Positions 60,700-64,000 of a stretch of DNA of 64,000 nt are shown here, one piece after another. The notes below the pieces were generated by a model. The model saw nothing but the letters and a program-made list of their open reading frames with translations, ran no database searches and was not told the DNA's origin. Both the position numbers and the translations under genes were made by a program. Numbering within the stretch: position 1 is the stretch's first letter; each line of letters begins with the position of its first letter. This DNA comes from Terriglobia bacterium (GTDB lineage Bacteria > Acidobacteriota > Terriglobia > Acidiferrales > UBA7541), in contig JAIQEW010000006.1 in the NCBI GenBank assembly GCA_020073605.1, positions 1 to 64,000 on the forward strand, in the 5' to 3' direction.

Positions 60700-61725
60700 A
60701 TGACAACTGAAGCCAATCCGCTGGCCTACTCCGTCGTTGTGCCTCTGTTCAACGAGCAGGAGAGCGTAACCCCACTTTACGTCAAGATCATTGACGTCAT
60801 GGACGCGATCGGCGAGCCGTACGAAATCGTGTTCGTGGACGACGGCAGCCGCGACGGCACCTTCCGCATACTTTCGGAAATCTCAAATGATGACGAGCGC
60901 GTCACGGTGGTCAGACTGCGCCGCAATTTCGGGCAAACCGCTGCGCTGAAGGCCGGATTCGACCATTCCCGCGGCGAAGTCATCATTTCGATGGACGGCG
61001 ATCTCCAGCATGACCCGGCGGAGATTCCGATCTTCATCGAGAAGATGAAGGAAGGTTACGACATCGTGAGCGGCTGGCGGGTCGAGCGCACCGACCACTG
61101 GCTCACGCGCCAACTGCCCAGCCGCGTCGCCAACCGCATCATGGCCAAGCTTTCGCGCGTGGATCTGCACGATTTCGGCACAACGTTCAAGGCATATCGT
61201 CGCGAGATACTCTCGGAAATCCACCTGTATGGCGAACTCCATCGCTTCATCCCCGCGCTGGCGAGCTGGGCTGGAGCATCGGTGGCGGAAGTGCCGATCA
61301 GCAACGTGCAGCGAAAAAACGGCAAGTCGAACTATGGCATTTCGCGCACCATCCGCGTTTTGCTTGACCTGGTCAGCGTCAAGTTTCTGCTCGATTATTC
61401 GACGAAGCCGCTGCAACTGTTCGGCCTGGCCGGGCTCGCCTGCTTGACCGGCGGCTTCGGCATTGGCCTGTGGGTGTTCGCGCGCAAGGCGCTTCTCGAC
61501 GAAGGCCTGCTGGCGAATCACGGCCCGCTGATGATTCTTGGCATGGCGCTGGTGATGGGCGGCATCCAGTTCATTGCCATCGGCCTGATCGGCGAATTGC
61601 TGGCGCGCACCTACTACGAATCACAGGACAAGCCCGTCTATACCGTTCGCGAGTTGCGCGGGCGCCGAAGTGCGGGCGCAGGGCGCACGGAGCCTCCGCG
61701 AACCGCCGGCGCCGCCGGCCGATAG
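60700..61725 (+). CDS. GT2 polyprenyl-phosphate glycosyltransferase, ArnC/GtrB-like
   Basis: A 341-residue GT-A enzyme: SVVVPLFNEQESVTPLY near residue 10, VDDGSRDGT near 45, RNFGQTAALKAGFDH near 75 and DGDLQHDP near 100, then two C-terminal membrane helices (about 245-265, 280-305). It probably loads a sugar on undecaprenyl phosphate for the ArnT-like transferase upstream. C-terminal Arg/Gly/Ala-rich tail. Confidence 0.92.
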   Translation: MTTEANPLAYSVVVPLFNEQESVTPLYVKIIDVMDAIGEPYEIVFVDDGSRDGTFRILSEISNDDERVTVVRLRRNFGQTAALKAGFDHSRGEVIISMDGDLQHDPAEIPIFIEKMKEGYDIVSGWRVERTDHWLTRQLPSRVANRIMAKLSRVDLHDFGTTFKAYRREILSEIHLYGELHRFIPALASWAGASVAEVPISNVQRKNGKSNYGISRTIRVLLDLVSVKFLLDYSTKPLQLFGLAGLACLTGGFGIGLWVFARKALLDEGLLANHGPLMILGMALVMGGIQFIAIGLIGELLARTYYESQDKPVYTVRELRGRRSAGAGRTEPPRTAGAAGR

Positions 61726-61737
61726 CGCACCACTTTC

Positions 61738-62748
61738 ATGCGACGCGAAGTTCTACCCCTCCTGGCTTGTCCCAACTGCGGCGGAAACCTGTCTTTGCGT
61801 CCCGATGACGTTCGCGAAGACGATGGACATGTGATGGCGGGCGAGCTGGCATGCTCCGCTTGCGGCTCGCGGTTTCCGATCCGTGAGGGTGTCCCCGTGC
61901 TGCTTCCGGGAAATGTGGACGCCGTGAAGACCGAAACGGCTTCGCGCTTCGCGGAGGAATGGCTTCGTTGGAGTGATCTCCGCGACTACTACGAGCAGGA
62001 GTTCTTCGCCTGGGTCGCGCCGGTCACCGCCGCCGACTTCGCCGGTCAGGTCGTCTTTGAGGGCGGCTGCGGCAAGGGCCGCCACACGGCCATTGCGGCA
62101 TCGCACGGCGCCAAAGCGGTCGTCGCCATTGATCTTGGTGAGAGCGCGTTCGTCGCGTTCAACCATACGCGACAACTGCCGAATGCGCATGTCGTCATCG
62201 GAGACTTGATGCAGCCGCCTGTGCGCCCGGTGTTCGACTTGGCTTTTTCCGTAGGGGTTCTTCACCATCTCCCCGATCCGGCTGCGGCTTTTGCGAGCCT
62301 CGCTTCGCGTGTGCGTGAGGGAGGGCGAGTGTCGTTCTGGGTCTATGGACTGGAAGGCAACGAATGGATCACGCGCTACGTCGATCCGATCCGCACCCGG
62401 GTCACATCCAGGCTTCCGGCGGGCCTTCTTCGTGCCGCGTGCCTCCTGCCTTCCGCATTTCTCTGGGCTGTGATCAAGCTGTTCTACCGCCCGCGTGCCA
62501 ATGGCAGAGGCCCCGCGATGCTGCCGTATGGAGACTATTTCGCGTCGATGTATTCCTACCCGTTCGATGAGATCCACGCCAACGTGTTCGATCAGCTGGT
62601 TACTCCTGTAGCGCACTATCTGACGGGGGATCAAGTGCGTGCATGGCTCGCGAGCGGCTTTCGCGACGTGACCGTGCGCTCTCATCGCGGCTATAGCTGG
62701 ACTGGACTGGCGACCGTCGCGCGTGGCGCCGCGGCTCGCGCATCGTAG
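61738..62748 (+). CDS. Class I SAM methyltransferase with zinc-ribbon N-terminus
   Basis: A 336-residue protein. Residues about 10-55 form a Trm112-like zinc ribbon (CPNCGG, CSACGSRFPIREGVPVLLP). The methyltransferase core has motif I VVFEGGCGKGRHT near residue 105 and SVGVLHHLPDPAAAF near 175. A hydrophobic stretch lies near 230-250. Such proteins occur in surface-sugar clusters; the substrate is unknown. It is 12 nt after the GT2 gene. Confidence 0.88.
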   Translation: MRREVLPLLACPNCGGNLSLRPDDVREDDGHVMAGELACSACGSRFPIREGVPVLLPGNVDAVKTETASRFAEEWLRWSDLRDYYEQEFFAWVAPVTAADFAGQVVFEGGCGKGRHTAIAASHGAKAVVAIDLGESAFVAFNHTRQLPNAHVVIGDLMQPPVRPVFDLAFSVGVLHHLPDPAAAFASLASRVREGGRVSFWVYGLEGNEWITRYVDPIRTRVTSRLPAGLLRAACLLPSAFLWAVIKLFYRPRANGRGPAMLPYGDYFASMYSYPFDEIHANVFDQLVTPVAHYLTGDQVRAWLASGFRDVTVRSHRGYSWTGLATVARGAAARAS

Positions 62749-62924
62749 GACGAGTGCAATTGGGTCACATTCCCTTTAGTGATCGCTTGGATTCACGGGG
62801 AAGCATTCCAGGAAAATGACACCAGCCGGGCAAAAGATGCTTGCTACTATTCCGCAGCTGAGGGTAAAACGATACAATTGAACCAAATGATTCTGGCGGG
62901 CGTGGTTCCGGCGTTCACTTTTGA

Positions 62925-64000
<1,076 letters not shown>

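Overview
The window is a GC-rich (by eye about 60%), gene-dense bacterial chromosome segment. The organism is most likely an acidobacterium: PilZ proteins of the acidobacterial type, a response regulator fused to a DUF4388 domain, a BlaI/M56 pair with a long C-terminal tail, a nuoE-nuoF fusion, an F-ATPase c subunit with a cleavable-looking leader, and several secreted proteins of types common in Acidobacteriota. This placement is inference; no rRNA gene or other decisive marker is present. I see no insertion sequence, prophage, CRISPR array or integron.

Layout. 1-2.9 kb: the 3' end of a gene carrying an almost perfect 39-bp (13-residue) tandem repeat, two hairpins, then three unrecognised genes in one operon, facing an XRE/S24-like regulator that overlaps the last of them by 65 nt. 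3.5-4.5 kb: two PilZ proteins. 4.5-7.9 kb: a NAD cassette, niaR-nadC-nadA-nadX, where aspartate dehydrogenase replaces nadB. 8-14.3 kb: tRNA-Leu(CAA), a GT-C-like membrane protein, a secreted metallo-beta-lactamase-fold protein, a DUF2911 protein, a geranylgeranyl-reductase-type flavoprotein with a hotdog thioesterase, an alpha/beta hydrolase and a decayed flavin-oxidase tail. 14.4-21.9 kb: an HldE-C-type nucleotidyltransferase, mfd, a parvulin/SurA-like chaperone, a YhaM-like exoribonuclease, an unpaired BlaI and dusB. 21.9-25.5 kb: an M56/BlaR1-type sensor with its BlaI repressor and a visible operator, and rsmI. 25.8-31.5 kb: purA and three molybdenum-cofactor genes (moeA, moaC, mogA/moaB) mixed with small secreted proteins and a response regulator. 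31.6-34.6 kb: an amidohydrolase and the F0 half-operon atpZ-atpI-atpB-atpE, closed by a strong terminator. 35.1-48.4 kb, minus strand: an 11-gene complex I operon nuoA-C-D-EF-G-H-J-K-L-M-N with no nuoB and no nuoI. 48.5-50.4 kb: an unknown protein, a REP-like palindrome, thiS, an SRPBCC protein and ribA. 50.6-54.0 kb: the circularly permuted ATP-grasp / alpha-E / transglutaminase operon. 54.2-56.8 kb: an orphan LytS-type histidine kinase and an orphan MacB-type permease. 56.9-64 kb: a cell-envelope locus (asnB, an ArnT-like GT-C transferase, a GT2 polyprenyl-phosphate glycosyltransferase, a methyltransferase) ending in a truncated but unmistakable UDP-sulfoquinovose synthase gene (sqdB/SQD1).

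How it works together. The window is mostly core metabolism and energy conversion (NAD made, then used by complex I; the F0 motor beside it) with envelope and signalling functions. The best candidates for undescribed biology are the repeat-peptide gene and the uncharacterised operon at the left edge, the complex I operon lacking two normally invariant iron-sulfur subunits, and the ATP-grasp/alpha-E/transglutaminase operon, whose product is still unknown to my knowledge. Many genes overlap by ATGA or share stop codons, and TTG/GTG starts backed by good ribosome-binding sites are common.
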